Shown here: positions 42,600 to 52,338 of the stretch, piece by piece
Layout of the letters: each line of letters starts with the position of its first letter
Numbering within the stretch: the first letter of the stretch is position 1
Assembly (NCBI GenBank): GCA_016200485.1
Contig: JACQEP010000011.1
Location: forward strand, 16,231-80,230
Length of the DNA: 64,000 nt
Source: Gammaproteobacteria bacterium
GTDB taxonomy: Bacteria > Pseudomonadota > Gammaproteobacteria > Tenderiales > Tenderiaceae
Direction of reading: 5' to 3'
Notes under the pieces: model-generated
What the model was told of the DNA's origin: nothing
Databases searched by the model: none
The model's input: only the letters and a program-made list of their open reading frames with translations
Made by a program: the position numbers and the translations under genes

Positions 42600-45500
42600 C
42601 TAATTTTTACTCATAAACGCGTAATACATCACCGGTATCACCACCAGCGTCAGCAGCGTGGAAACCAAGATGCCAAAAATCAGCGATATCGCCAGACCAT
42701 TAAAGATGGGATCGTCAAGAATAAACAGTGCGCCGATCATTGCTGCCAACGCCGTCAAGATAATCGGTTTGGCACGCACAGCACCGGACTGAATCACCGC
42801 CTCATCGAATGACATGCCGCTTGCCAGTGATTGGTTAATAAAATCCACCAGCAGAATTGAGTTGCGGACAATGATTCCCGCCAGCGCGATCATGCCGATC
42901 ATCGACGTAGCGGTGAAATTGGCACCGAGCAAGGCATGGCCAGGCATGACGCCGATGACTGTCAGCGGAATCGGCGCCATGATGATCAGCGGCACCAGAT
43001 ACGAACGAAATTGCGCCACGACCAGCAGATAAATCAGGATCATGCCGACACCATAGGCGATGCCCATGTCGCGGAAGGTTTCATAGGTAACTTTCCATTC
43101 ACCATCCCATTTCAGGCTGTAGATGTAAGGATTCTCGGGTTGGCCAAGCAAGGTCTGCTCGATGGGATGATCACCATGCACCGGCTTATCTTTGAGTGTG
43201 CCAAGAATGGAAAACATGCCATAGAGCGGACTATCCGTTTCGCCCGCGACATCACCGGTCACAAATACGACTGGTAATAAATCTTTGTGATAAATCGTAT
43301 ATTCACGTTCGCTTTCGACGATCTTGACGATCTCTGCCAACCGTATTTGGCGGCCATCTCTGCCACGCACTTCCAAGTCGAGCAATTGCCGTGCCTGCGC
43401 TTTGTTGGCGACAGATAACTCTACACGCAATGGCAGCGGATACTTCACCGTCGTGCCATGCAAGTAGCCGACATCCTCTCCACCCAACGCTGCGGCCAGC
43501 GTTGTGACCACCGTTTGTTGCGAGATACCAAGCAATGCGGCGCGCTGGCGATCTATCTTCAAGATCAATCTCGGCGCGCGATGCTCGACACTGTCATCGA
43601 CATCGACCACATCTGCGGTCTTCTCGAACAAACCGCGCACCTGCTTGGCAACGGCAATCTGGCCTTCATAATCAAGACCATACACCTCGGCCACCAGCGG
43701 TGATTGCACCGGTGGCCCCGGAGGTACTTCGACGATTTTGACATTGGCATTGAATTTTCGACCGATTTCCTGCAACGGCGCACGCACCGCCAACGCAATC
43801 TCATGGCTCTTGCGGTCACGATCATGCTTACCGGCAAGATTAACCTGCAGATCGCCGACATTGGCACCGCCGCGCAAATAATACTGCCGCACCAAGCCGT
43901 TGAAGTTGATCGGCGCCGCAGTGCCAGCATATAGCTGATAATCAGTCACTTCCGGCACTGTGGCAATATAATCACCCAAGGCCTGCAACACGCGTGTTGT
44001 TTGTTCGACACTGGTGCCTTCCGGCATATCGACCACGACCTGAAATTCTGATTTGTTGTCGAAGGGCAGCATTTTTAGAATCACTAGTTTGAATCCGATC
44101 AGGCTCACGGCAATCAAGATCAGTACCATGATTACACCGAACATCTGCCAGCGGCGGCGCTTGCCTTCTTCTCCCGCGAGAAATGGCGCCACCAGTCGCC
44201 GGAACAAGGCCAGCAAGCGGGTGTCGGTCTGCGTTTCATGCGTATGATGATCTTTAGCCCTGCTTAATACGCGATAGGTCAGCCACGGCGTAATCACAAA
44301 TGCCACCGCCAGCGAGATAAACATGCCCATGCTGGCATTGATCGGAATCGGGCTCATGTACGGCCCCATCAGCCCGGTAACAAAGGCCATCGGCAACAAG
44401 GCAGCGATGACCGTGAGTGTGGCAAGAATCGTCGGCCCGCCAACTTCATCGACAGCGGCTGGAATCGCTTCTAACAGGCTCTTGCTACCCATCTGCCGAT
44501 GGCGATGGATGTTTTCGACGACGACAATCGCATCATCGACCAGAATGCCAATGGAAAATATCAGCGCGAAGAGAGAAACGCGATTCAGGGTGAAGCCCCA
44601 GGCCCACGATGCAAACAGCGTCATCGCCAGCGTGACGATCACCGCCGTACCGACAATAAAGGCCTCACGCTTGCCGAGCGCAAAGAACACCAACAATACG
44701 ACTGCCGAGGTGGCAAACAGTAATTTCTTGATCAAGGTCATCGCCTTGTCGGTGGCCGTGGCACCATAGTTACGGGTCACCTTGGCTTCCACACCCTCTG
44801 GCACTAAAATGCCTCGGCTTTGCTCAAAGCGGGCAATGACTTGATCAGCGACCGTCGCGGCATTAACGCCGGGCTGTTTTGCGACGGCAATCGTCACCGC
44901 TGGATACGTACCCACGCCCATCTTCTGATGTGATGCCGGCCCCAGTCCAAACCAAACTGATTGATCGGGAACATCTGCTCCGAGCTTGATCTTCGCCACA
45001 TCATGCAAATACACCGTCGCGCCCCGATACATGCCCACTACCAGAGATTCCACTTCCTGCGGTGTCGTCAAAAATGTTCCGGCCTGGACCTCAATCTCAC
45101 GGTTATTACGCACCACCATGCCTGCGTTACGCGTGACATTCGCCGCTTCCAGACTCCCACGCAGATCGTCGAAGCTAATGTCGTAACCGGCCATCCGTTG
45201 CGGATCGAGCAGCACATGCACCACCTGATCTGGGCCACCGATGGTATAAATGTCGCGTGTTCCCGGGACGCGCTTCAAATCCGCCTCCACGGTATGCGCC
45301 ACTTGTTCCAACTCATAACCCGCGCGCTTGGGATCCTGGGTCCACAAGGTCAACGCCACAATCGGCACATCATCAATGCCTTTGGGTTTGACAATCGGCT
45401 GGCCGACACCGAGATTCGCTGGCAACCAATCCTGATTGGAATAAATCTGGTTATAGAGATTAACAATGGACTCAGTACGTTTCTCGCCGACTTCAAACTG

Positions 45501-45803
45501 CACCGTCAATATCGCCAAACCGGGGCGCGATACCGAATACACATGCTCGACGCCTTTAATCTCGGACAACACCTGCTCCGCAGGTGTCGCCACCAAATGC
45601 TCAACTTCCGTCGCCGTTGCGCCAGGATATGGGACAAACACGTTGGCGAAGGTGACATCAATCTGCGGCTCTTCCTCACGTGGCGTGACCAGTACCGCGA
45701 ATAAGCCCATCAGCACACCGACTAATGCCAGCAGCGGCGTAATTTCACTGCGCAAAAATTTGCGCGCGATCTGGCCGGAAATGCCTAAGCGCGGTTCAGA
45801 CAT
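42600..45803 (-). CDS. RND efflux transporter permease
   Basis: 1067 residues: twelve membrane helices and two large periplasmic loops. The helix-4 motif SIGILVDDAIVVVENIHRH carries the paired Asp of proton-coupled HAE-type pumps rather than the metal-type (CzcA) signature. The family motif GPTILATLTVIAALLPMAFVTGLMG is present. It forms a tripartite pump with the adaptor encoded 2 bp upstream; no outer-membrane channel gene is adjacent, so a shared TolC is likely (inference). Confidence 0.94.
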   Translation of the reverse strand: MSEPRLGISGQIARKFLRSEITPLLALVGVLMGLFAVLVTPREEEPQIDVTFANVFVPYPGATATEVEHLVATPAEQVLSEIKGVEHVYSVSRPGLAILTVQFEVGEKRTESIVNLYNQIYSNQDWLPANLGVGQPIVKPKGIDDVPIVALTLWTQDPKRAGYELEQVAHTVEADLKRVPGTRDIYTIGGPDQVVHVLLDPQRMAGYDISFDDLRGSLEAANVTRNAGMVVRNNREIEVQAGTFLTTPQEVESLVVGMYRGATVYLHDVAKIKLGADVPDQSVWFGLGPASHQKMGVGTYPAVTIAVAKQPGVNAATVADQVIARFEQSRGILVPEGVEAKVTRNYGATATDKAMTLIKKLLFATSAVVLLVFFALGKREAFIVGTAVIVTLAMTLFASWAWGFTLNRVSLFALIFSIGILVDDAIVVVENIHRHRQMGSKSLLEAIPAAVDEVGGPTILATLTVIAALLPMAFVTGLMGPYMSPIPINASMGMFISLAVAFVITPWLTYRVLSRAKDHHTHETQTDTRLLALFRRLVAPFLAGEEGKRRRWQMFGVIMVLILIAVSLIGFKLVILKMLPFDNKSEFQVVVDMPEGTSVEQTTRVLQALGDYIATVPEVTDYQLYAGTAAPINFNGLVRQYYLRGGANVGDLQVNLAGKHDRDRKSHEIALAVRAPLQEIGRKFNANVKIVEVPPGPPVQSPLVAEVYGLDYEGQIAVAKQVRGLFEKTADVVDVDDSVEHRAPRLILKIDRQRAALLGISQQTVVTTLAAALGGEDVGYLHGTTVKYPLPLRVELSVANKAQARQLLDLEVRGRDGRQIRLAEIVKIVESEREYTIYHKDLLPVVFVTGDVAGETDSPLYGMFSILGTLKDKPVHGDHPIEQTLLGQPENPYIYSLKWDGEWKVTYETFRDMGIAYGVGMILIYLLVVAQFRSYLVPLIIMAPIPLTVIGVMPGHALLGANFTATSMIGMIALAGIIVRNSILLVDFINQSLASGMSFDEAVIQSGAVRAKPIILTALAAMIGALFILDDPIFNGLAISLIFGILVSTLLTLVVIPVMYYAFMSKN

Positions 45804-45805
45804 TT

Positions 45806-46840
45806 TTATTTGGCATCCTGCTGTTTTAACTGGATACCGGCGGCGATGGGGTCCAGCGCCACTTTTTCACCTGCTTCCAGCCCTGCCAATACTTCAACTT
45901 CCTTCCCCACTTCCCGACCGGCGCGGATCTGACGCAAGCTGACCTTGCCTGTGGTGTCGACTACATATACAGCGGTCAATTCGCTGCGATGAACAACACT
46001 GCTTGCGGGTACCAGCAAGGACGATTCCTCGCCAGTGACAAAGGCCACTTTCACAAACATACCGGGATACAGCCCGTGATCGCCATTCACCAGATTCACA
46101 CGCACCTTGAACGCGTGCGATTGTTCATCGGCATAAGGAAAGACACGAATCTTTTCGCTTTCAATACTGCGCCCATTCTCCAATACAACGCGTGCCTTGC
46201 CATGGTCGCGTATTGGCTTCACAAATGCCTGTGGAATCTGCGCAACCACACGCAGGCTTTCCAGCGATAAGCCAGTCATCAAAGGTTGGCCGACATTCAC
46301 CGTTTCCCCGACTTCGACATGGCGCTTGGTCACATAACCGGCAAATGGTGCTCGCACCACCGCGTGTTCGGATTGAACCGTGATTTCGCTGACCCGGGCC
46401 TCGGCGGCATCCAGCCGGGCCTTGGCCGCCTTCAATGCAGCGTCGGCTTTATCCACCTGTGCCTTGGCGATGAGTTGTTTGGCGTAAATGTCTTTGACCC
46501 GCTGATATTCATCGCTGGCTTCTTGATACAGCGCCCGCGCCTCTTTAAGACCGGCCTCCGCCTGTTCGACACGCGCCGTTTGTTCCTTTGAATGAAAACG
46601 CAAAATCACCGCGCCTTTGGGCACGAAGTCATCGACGTCATAATTGATTTCCGCTATACGGCCAACAATTTGCGACGAGACCGTGGATTGGTTCACTGCC
46701 TCGATCACGCCATCAAATAGTCGTTCATCGGGAACGTCATGCATAACCGCGGGGGCGGTCATCAAGGGCGCTGCTTGTATCCCAACGAGTGGCAACAATC
46801 CCAGCAACAGGGCATTCGCTAGTCGTGTTATTGAAAGCAC
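45806..46840 (-). CDS. RND efflux periplasmic adaptor (membrane fusion protein)
   Basis: 344 residues. N-terminal hydrophobic segment acting as signal or anchor, a lipoyl-like half (VSSQIVGRIAEINYDVDDFVPKG), an alpha-helical hairpin (~90-150), the second lipoyl half (AVVRAPFAGYVTKRHVEVGETV) and a beta-barrel/membrane-proximal domain. No lipobox cysteine. It is the first gene of the operon and links the RND permease to an outer-membrane channel. Confidence 0.93.
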   Translation of the reverse strand: MLSITRLANALLLGLLPLVGIQAAPLMTAPAVMHDVPDERLFDGVIEAVNQSTVSSQIVGRIAEINYDVDDFVPKGAVILRFHSKEQTARVEQAEAGLKEARALYQEASDEYQRVKDIYAKQLIAKAQVDKADAALKAAKARLDAAEARVSEITVQSEHAVVRAPFAGYVTKRHVEVGETVNVGQPLMTGLSLESLRVVAQIPQAFVKPIRDHGKARVVLENGRSIESEKIRVFPYADEQSHAFKVRVNLVNGDHGLYPGMFVKVAFVTGEESSLLVPASSVVHRSELTAVYVVDTTGKVSLRQIRAGREVGKEVEVLAGLEAGEKVALDPIAAGIQLKQQDAK

Positions 46841-46954
46841 ATCATTCCCCTCTCATTCCAGCTATACGTCGAATATTAGCATTTACTAATATATAAATAT
46901 AGCAATCCGGCACCACCTACCCCTCTACCTTTCCAATCAATAAGTTACATTAAC

Positions 46955-46994
46955 AAAAGAAAAAGTCCAATGCCTCAACGAGACATTGGACTTT
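46955..46994 (-). terminator. intrinsic terminator after the chemoreceptor gene
   Basis: AAAGTCCAATG and CATTGGACTTT pair perfectly over 11 bases around an 11-base loop; on the - strand a T-rich run follows. Located 23 bases past the stop. Confidence 0.88.
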
Positions 46995-47016
46995 GATGGA
47001 ATCTAAACTGCCCGAT

Positions 47017-48633
47017 TTAGGACTTAAAGTGCGACACCAGAGTTTTTAGATTGACGCTGACCTTTTCAAGGTCCTCACCGGTACGCGCCAATTGCTGGCC
47101 ACGGGTACTGGTCTGTTCAGTCAACATGCGGATATTCAACACATTACGACTGATCTCGGCCGATACCGCACTTTGTTCTTCCGCCGCACTGGCAATTTGG
47201 GTGTTCATATCATTAATCACCGTCACTTCATTGGTGATCGATTCCAATGCCTTGCCTGCACGCTCTGCCTGCTCTACACAGTGCTCTGCCTTCTCTTCAC
47301 CACGCTGCATCGCATTGACCGCCTGCTGTGCTCCCGTTTGCAAATTCTCGATGATTGCCTGAATCTCTTGCGTCGAGCGTTGCGTGCGTTGTGCCAGCGC
47401 GCGCACTTCATCGGCTACTACGGCAAAACCGCGCCCCTGTTCACCGGCACGCGCCGCTTCGATCGCCGCATTTAATGCCAGCAAATTCGTTTGCTCGGCA
47501 ATATCGCGGATCACTTGCGAAACCTTGCCTATTTCACCGCTTTGCTCTTCCAGAGTTTTGATGGTCACAGCGGCGCGCTTCACTTCCTCTGCAAGATGAT
47601 GTATCTCCTCGATCGTGGATTTGACTTCAGCCACACCCTTGGCAGATTCTTCATCGGCATGGCGTGCTGCTTCCGCCGCGCCAACAGCATTACGTGCCAC
47701 ATCCTGCACAGTAGATGCCATTTCTTCAATCGCGGTCGCCACGGTATCGGTTTCAACTTGCTGCTTGCCCAGCATCTCGGCCATGGTGGTTGTTGATTTG
47801 CGCATAACATCGGAGGTCTGCGTCACACGCTCGATATTATCAGCCACGCGCCGTACATCGCCCTGAATCTTGGAGACAAAGTTATTGATATAATGCGAGA
47901 GCTGACCCAGCTCTCCCATGACCTTCTCATCCAAACGGCGTGACAAATCGCTCTCGCCTTCTGATAGATCACGCACCATGGTTAGCGTTTGTTGCAATGG
48001 ACTCAACAACAAACGATAACCAATAACAATTGCTAAAATCATCACCGCCACATAAATAACAACAATCACAACCGCAAGTTGTTTGCCAAAATCCACCGAC
48101 ACCTGAATCGCGTGTTCTCGTTCTTGAACTTGCTTGTTGATTCGCTGCAGGATAGGCTCCAAACGGCTGGTCAGCACCTCTGCCGTCTTATCAAACTCAC
48201 CCATCATTACATTACCACCGGCTGGCCCCTGAGCCACGTAAGCCTCGGCCATCTTCTTACCTTTTTCGTAGTAATCATTGAATGCCGCTTCCAGCGCCAG
48301 ATATTCTGCAGCATGGTCGGGATCGAAACCTTGTGCCTCAATAATTTCGTCATGGAAGGCCTTGGCATTTTCCGCGGCCTTTTCAAAACCATCATTCAAC
48401 CCATCTAAGCCACGGGTGGCGCTGATATCCGTCAGCCACTGCTGTACCTGAACGACATGCAACTGCATTCGATAGGCATCCTGAGTCAAAGGAAATTCTT
48501 TAAATAAAAAAGGTTTGACTTGATTGTCTATCGAATTCACTACACTAAAATCCAGAACAGCGCGGATTGCGATCATCACCGCCATTCCGCCAATTGCCAC
48601 CAAGAAAAGCTTTCGAATCGTAATTTTGGTCAT
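47017..48633 (-). CDS. methyl-accepting chemotaxis protein
   Basis: 538 residues from ATG 48633. Membrane helix (~8-28), a periplasmic four-helix-type sensor (~30-185), second helix (~190-212), HAMP, and the signalling domain with the hairpin tip IRDIAEQTNLLALNAAIEAARAGEQGRGFAVVADEVR and flanking methylation helices. It relays an unknown chemical cue to CheA/CheW, which implies a motile cell (as does flgE at the window's end). Confidence 0.95.
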   Translation of the reverse strand: MTKITIRKLFLVAIGGMAVMIAIRAVLDFSVVNSIDNQVKPFLFKEFPLTQDAYRMQLHVVQVQQWLTDISATRGLDGLNDGFEKAAENAKAFHDEIIEAQGFDPDHAAEYLALEAAFNDYYEKGKKMAEAYVAQGPAGGNVMMGEFDKTAEVLTSRLEPILQRINKQVQEREHAIQVSVDFGKQLAVVIVVIYVAVMILAIVIGYRLLLSPLQQTLTMVRDLSEGESDLSRRLDEKVMGELGQLSHYINNFVSKIQGDVRRVADNIERVTQTSDVMRKSTTTMAEMLGKQQVETDTVATAIEEMASTVQDVARNAVGAAEAARHADEESAKGVAEVKSTIEEIHHLAEEVKRAAVTIKTLEEQSGEIGKVSQVIRDIAEQTNLLALNAAIEAARAGEQGRGFAVVADEVRALAQRTQRSTQEIQAIIENLQTGAQQAVNAMQRGEEKAEHCVEQAERAGKALESITNEVTVINDMNTQIASAAEEQSAVSAEISRNVLNIRMLTEQTSTRGQQLARTGEDLEKVSVNLKTLVSHFKS

Positions 48634-48773
48634 AACACCCGCCATCCCGATCGGGGTATTCCACATGGTAAATAATGATATTCCTTCTATTAGAAGGTTT
48701 CGGAACCTAGAGGAAAAACTTTAGCCCCAATATGGTATCAGGGCAGGAGGAACAGCTAGGGAAACAAGAAAAT

Positions 48774-49241
48774 CTAAATAAACAAGCTGATATTGGATTC
48801 GCCCGCAAACTCAAGGAAGGTCGCAGCGCCACCAAACTCAACGCCATCGATAAATTCGGCAGGCTGAAATTCGAACAGGTCCATGGTCATCTGACAGGCA
48901 ATCAACTTGACACCACTTTCCTGACAAATGGCACGTAGCTCCTCGACACTGGCCACGCCCTTGGACTTGAGCTTGGACTTCATCATCGCCGTCATCATCG
49001 CCTGCATCCCGGGCAATCCCTGCATCACGACCGGCATCGGCATGGGCATCGGCATCCCGGTGTTACCGAGGGACGTCACCTGGAGATCACAGTCTTTCCG
49101 CAGCAACTGCAACCCATAAAAGGTGAAAAAGATGCGTACTTCGTAGCCGAGAGCGGCCGCCGTAGAGGCCAAAATAAACGGCGGATAGGCCCAGTCGAGG
49201 CTACCCTTGGATGCAATAATCGCCATCTTTTTTTCAGACAT
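48774..49241 (-). CDS. DsrE2-type sulfur-trafficking protein
   Basis: 155 residues. The start MAIIASKGSLDWAYPPFILA, the MPMPMPMP repeat (~67) and the conserved cysteine in VKLIACQMTMDLF match the DsrE2 (DsrE/F/H-like) family, which works with TusA and a rhodanese in moving sulfane sulfur in sulfur oxidisers. It lies 173 bp downstream of tusA, same strand. No rhodanese gene is adjacent. Confidence 0.88.
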   Translation of the reverse strand: MSEKKMAIIASKGSLDWAYPPFILASTAAALGYEVRIFFTFYGLQLLRKDCDLQVTSLGNTGMPMPMPMPVVMQGLPGMQAMMTAMMKSKLKSKGVASVEELRAICQESGVKLIACQMTMDLFEFQPAEFIDGVEFGGAATFLEFAGESNISLFI

Positions 49242-49414
49242 ACGTTACCCTTAATTAATAATTGGTCCGCAAAACACGCAAATAAACGCCAATATGATCA
49301 AAGGAACCGGCTGTTGTTTGCCAAGCAATCCCAATCCAATACGCGAGATGACACATTTTGGAATTTTGTTGAATATTTTCGCGTTCATTTGCGTTCTTCG
49401 CGGCTAAAACGGTT

Positions 49415-49648
49415 TTATGCTTTTTCGACGATGTAATAATATTTGCCACTGGCTTCCTGGGCATCCAGCAAGTGGTGCCCCGTCTGCTTGGCAAAGGAGG
49501 GAAAATCAAGTTTGGAGCCGGGATCGGTCGTCACTACCCGCACCCGTTCTCCACTCACCATTTGACTCAACGCCTGCTTCAGACGCAAAATCGGCAAAGG
49601 ACAGGCTAGACCACTGGCATCTAATTCGCGATTCACTTCAATACTCAT
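49415..49648 (-). CDS. tusA: TusA-family sulfur carrier
   Basis: 77 residues. The family signature LDASGLACPLPILRLKQAL with the active Cys16 is complete, followed by the VRVVTTDPGSKLDFPSFAKQTGH fold. TusA carries sulfane sulfur for tRNA thiolation and, in sulfur oxidisers, for sulfur oxidation. Its pairing with a DsrE2 gene points to the latter (inference). Divergent from bepA. Confidence 0.95.
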   Translation of the reverse strand: MSIEVNRELDASGLACPLPILRLKQALSQMVSGERVRVVTTDPGSKLDFPSFAKQTGHHLLDAQEASGKYYYIVEKA

Positions 49649-49692
49649 AACCCGCTGAACTTCCTGCTGTGAAAGGCGTCGTATAATATCAC

Positions 49693-51165
49693 ATGGTCTT
49701 TTCCCCTACCGCATTCCGGCCTCGAGCCCTTTGTTTGTTGGCCCTTCTAGCGCTAGGGTTATCGCACCCGTTTTCTGCCTCTGCCGCCGTCGAACTGCCA
49801 GATATGGGCGATCCTTCGGCCACAATCCTCAGCACCGCCGAAGATCGGGCACTGGGTCAGGAGTTTATGCGCAATGTGCGCCGCAGTCTGACTGTACTCG
49901 AAGACCCGGAGATCAACAGCTACATCAATAGCCTGGGCTATCGCCTGCTCACCGGCGCCGAAACCGGTCAAACCCAGTTCACCTTTTTTGTGGTAGACGC
50001 CCCCCAGATCAACGCCTTTGCCGGTCCCGGGGGCTATATCGGCATCCATTCGGACCTGATCCTGGCCGCCGAGACTGAAGGCGAACTGGCCGCCGTCATG
50101 GCCCATGAAATCGCCCACGTCACCCAGCACCACCTGGCCCGCGCTTTTCAGAAGGCCTCGACCGTCAATCTGCAAACTGCCGCCGCCATCATTGCCGCGA
50201 TTATTCTGGGCGGCCAGAATCCTCAGCTCGGTCAAGCCGCTATTGCCGCCTCCACGGCAGGTAATATCCAGCAACAATTAAATTTCACGCGTGAGCACGA
50301 AAAAGAAGCGGATTGGGTCGGTATCGAAATCCTCGCGAATGCCGGATATGACCCGCGGGACATGCCAGGTTTTTTTGAAAAACTACAACAATCCCTGCGC
50401 TACATGGAAAGTACCACTCCGGAATTGCTGCGTACCCACCCGGTGACTGCAAACCGGATTGCCGATTCGCGCGGCCGGGCGGAACAATTCCCGCTCAAAG
50501 GGGATGTCGCCAGCCCCAATTTTGCTTTGATTAAAGCCAGGCTGCGAGTCATGACCGACAAATCGCCGAATGAGCGACTCAAGACACTTGAACAACAAAT
50601 GCTTCAAGTCAAAAACGATAGCGCGCTGCGCTATGAATATGCACTGGCATTACTGGAAACCGGCGCCACCGATCAGGCACGGGCAACATTACAACCCTTA
50701 CTCAAAGAAAAAAAGGTGGAAATTGCCTATATCAGTGCCAGTGCTCAAATCGATTTACGTGCTGGGCAAGCCACGCATGCTAAAAAAACACTGGAGCAAG
50801 CGCTACTACTATTCCCTGGCCACCCGACATTAACTACCCTGCTGGCAAAAGCTGAGCTTGAATTGAAACAACCCGCCGCCGCCGAACAATTAATACGCAC
50901 CTTGATTCAAGATCAGAACCAACTCTTGTTACCGTCTTATTATCATCTCTTGGCCCAGAGTCAGGATCAACTGGGTAACAGTGCGGACGCCCATCTATCA
51001 TTGGCGGAATATTATTACTTGATTGGCCAGACCCGAACCGCCATCGAACAACTGGAAATCGCGCTCCATCAGATCAAGGAAAATGATACCTACCGTAAAG
51101 AACGCATTAACGCCCGCATGGATATTTTAAAAGAAGCGGCGCTGGAAGAATCGCGCCAGCATTAA
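49693..51165 (+). CDS. bepA: BepA-type outer-membrane assembly metalloprotease
   Basis: 490 residues. Signal peptide (~11-31, ASAA|VELPD), M48 zinc protease with HEIAH at 138-142 and a downstream EHEKEAD helix supplying the third ligand, then a TPR-rich C-terminal half (~300-485). BepA (YfgC) degrades or helps assemble outer-membrane proteins such as LptD with the BAM machinery. The gene is followed by a family C repeat. Confidence 0.93.
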   Translation: MVFSPTAFRPRALCLLALLALGLSHPFSASAAVELPDMGDPSATILSTAEDRALGQEFMRNVRRSLTVLEDPEINSYINSLGYRLLTGAETGQTQFTFFVVDAPQINAFAGPGGYIGIHSDLILAAETEGELAAVMAHEIAHVTQHHLARAFQKASTVNLQTAAAIIAAIILGGQNPQLGQAAIAASTAGNIQQQLNFTREHEKEADWVGIEILANAGYDPRDMPGFFEKLQQSLRYMESTTPELLRTHPVTANRIADSRGRAEQFPLKGDVASPNFALIKARLRVMTDKSPNERLKTLEQQMLQVKNDSALRYEYALALLETGATDQARATLQPLLKEKKVEIAYISASAQIDLRAGQATHAKKTLEQALLLFPGHPTLTTLLAKAELELKQPAAAEQLIRTLIQDQNQLLLPSYYHLLAQSQDQLGNSADAHLSLAEYYYLIGQTRTAIEQLEIALHQIKENDTYRKERINARMDILKEAALEESRQH

Positions 51166-51173
51166 ACTCTACT

Positions 51174-51329
51174 GCCACAGAGGCGCAGAGAACACAGAGA
51201 ACACAAAGAGGGTTGCCCATTCGAAATCCGTGAAGATTACGTTTCACAACATCACTATGCCAACCAAATACCTTTGGATTAGCTCGTTACTGATTCATCA
51301 CCTCTGTGTACTCAGTGTCTCTGTGGTGA
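51174..51329. repeat. inverted repeat family C, larger copy
   Basis: Left arm CCACAGAGGCGCAGAGAACA (from 51174) and right arm ending TCTCTGTGGTGA (51329) are imperfect inverses with ~100 bases between. Related to 30746-30831. Lies between bepA and the haemoglobin terminator. Confidence 0.78.
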
Positions 51330-51341
51330 ACATTGATCAAT

Positions 51342-51378
51342 AAAAAAGGCGGTAGCAATCGGATTGCCACCGCCTTCA
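51342..51378 (-). terminator. intrinsic terminator after the truncated haemoglobin gene
   Basis: AAGGCGGTAGCAATC and the imperfect inverse ATTGCCACCGCCTT with a short loop; on the - strand the stem is followed by TTTTTT. Confidence 0.85.
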
Positions 51379-51412
51379 AAGCACATTGATAAATCTAATT
51401 CAGTAGCGAGAC

Positions 51413-52219
51413 TTATTTCCCAAGCACGTCATTACGCGTGGTTTCAACAATCGCCGCCGCTTCGCCGATCAAATTATCCGGCACACCCAGTTCTTGCAAA
51501 GTTGCACCCAGATTTTCCACTACGGCATTGAAGTGGCTGTCATTCAAACCTTTGGCCACCAAATGGGCGTGAGCGGTACGCATGTCTTTGCCACTGTAAT
51601 TGCTGGGACCACCCAGCGCCATGGTGATGAAGGCTTTTTGTTTAGTGTGCTGCTTAGCCATATCCACACCATCGAAAAAGTGCTTGATGCGGACATCGCT
51701 CAGCACTTTGCGATAGAACACATCGACGGCGGCATTGACGGCTGCCTCACCGCCGATACGGTCATATAGTGATTGTTTCTTGCCCATCGCAGCCTTTTCT
51801 TGCGCGGTATAACCGGCCAGCACATCCTTACGGGTGCTGTTGGCAATGGCGGCTGCTTCAGCGATCAAATCATTGGGCACCCTCAATTCTTTCAGAGTTG
51901 CCCCCAAGTTTTCGATGACGGCATCAAAATGGCCGTTGTTCAGCCCTTTTTCAACCAGATGCGCGTGACCAAGACGCATATCTTTGCCTGTGTAATTGCT
52001 TGGGCCACCCAAGGCCATAGTCAAAAAAGCTTTCTGTTTGGCATGCTGTTTACCCATATCGATGCCATCGAAGAAGTGCTTGATCCGCGCATCGCTCAAT
52101 ACTTTGCGGTAAAACACATCGACGGCGGCATTAACGGCTGCCTCGCCGCCGATACGTTCGTACAACGATGTTTTCGCTTCAGGTGCGCCACCCAACAACT
52201 TCTTCAGAAAACCCAACAT
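51413..52219 (-). CDS. tandem two-domain group 1 truncated haemoglobin
   Basis: 268 residues made of two successive globins of ~118 residues each (about 18-135 and 150-267), sharing the segments GGEAAVNAAVDVFYRKVLSD, KHFFDG and LGGPSNY almost word for word. Each has the expected B10 Tyr (37 and 169), the distal Gln/His-rich E helix (KQHAKQ/KQHTKQ) and the proximal F8 His (85 and 217, in HAHL). Group 1 (trHbN-type) globins bind O2/NO and detoxify NO. Single-domain proteins are the norm; this fused form looks like an in-frame duplication. A short N-terminal amphipathic leader precedes. Confidence 0.92.
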   Translation of the reverse strand: MLGFLKKLLGGAPEAKTSLYERIGGEAAVNAAVDVFYRKVLSDARIKHFFDGIDMGKQHAKQKAFLTMALGGPSNYTGKDMRLGHAHLVEKGLNNGHFDAVIENLGATLKELRVPNDLIAEAAAIANSTRKDVLAGYTAQEKAAMGKKQSLYDRIGGEAAVNAAVDVFYRKVLSDVRIKHFFDGVDMAKQHTKQKAFITMALGGPSNYSGKDMRTAHAHLVAKGLNDSHFNAVVENLGATLQELGVPDNLIGEAAAIVETTRNDVLGK

Positions 52220-52338
52220 ACTATTCTCCTCAGGTAATACCCATAATTAACCAAGGGCCATAGTACACAGTTAAAGTTGTATTGTAAATACATATTATAT
52301 GACTGAAATAGTCAACAATTAGGTCCCGTTGCAGGGAA

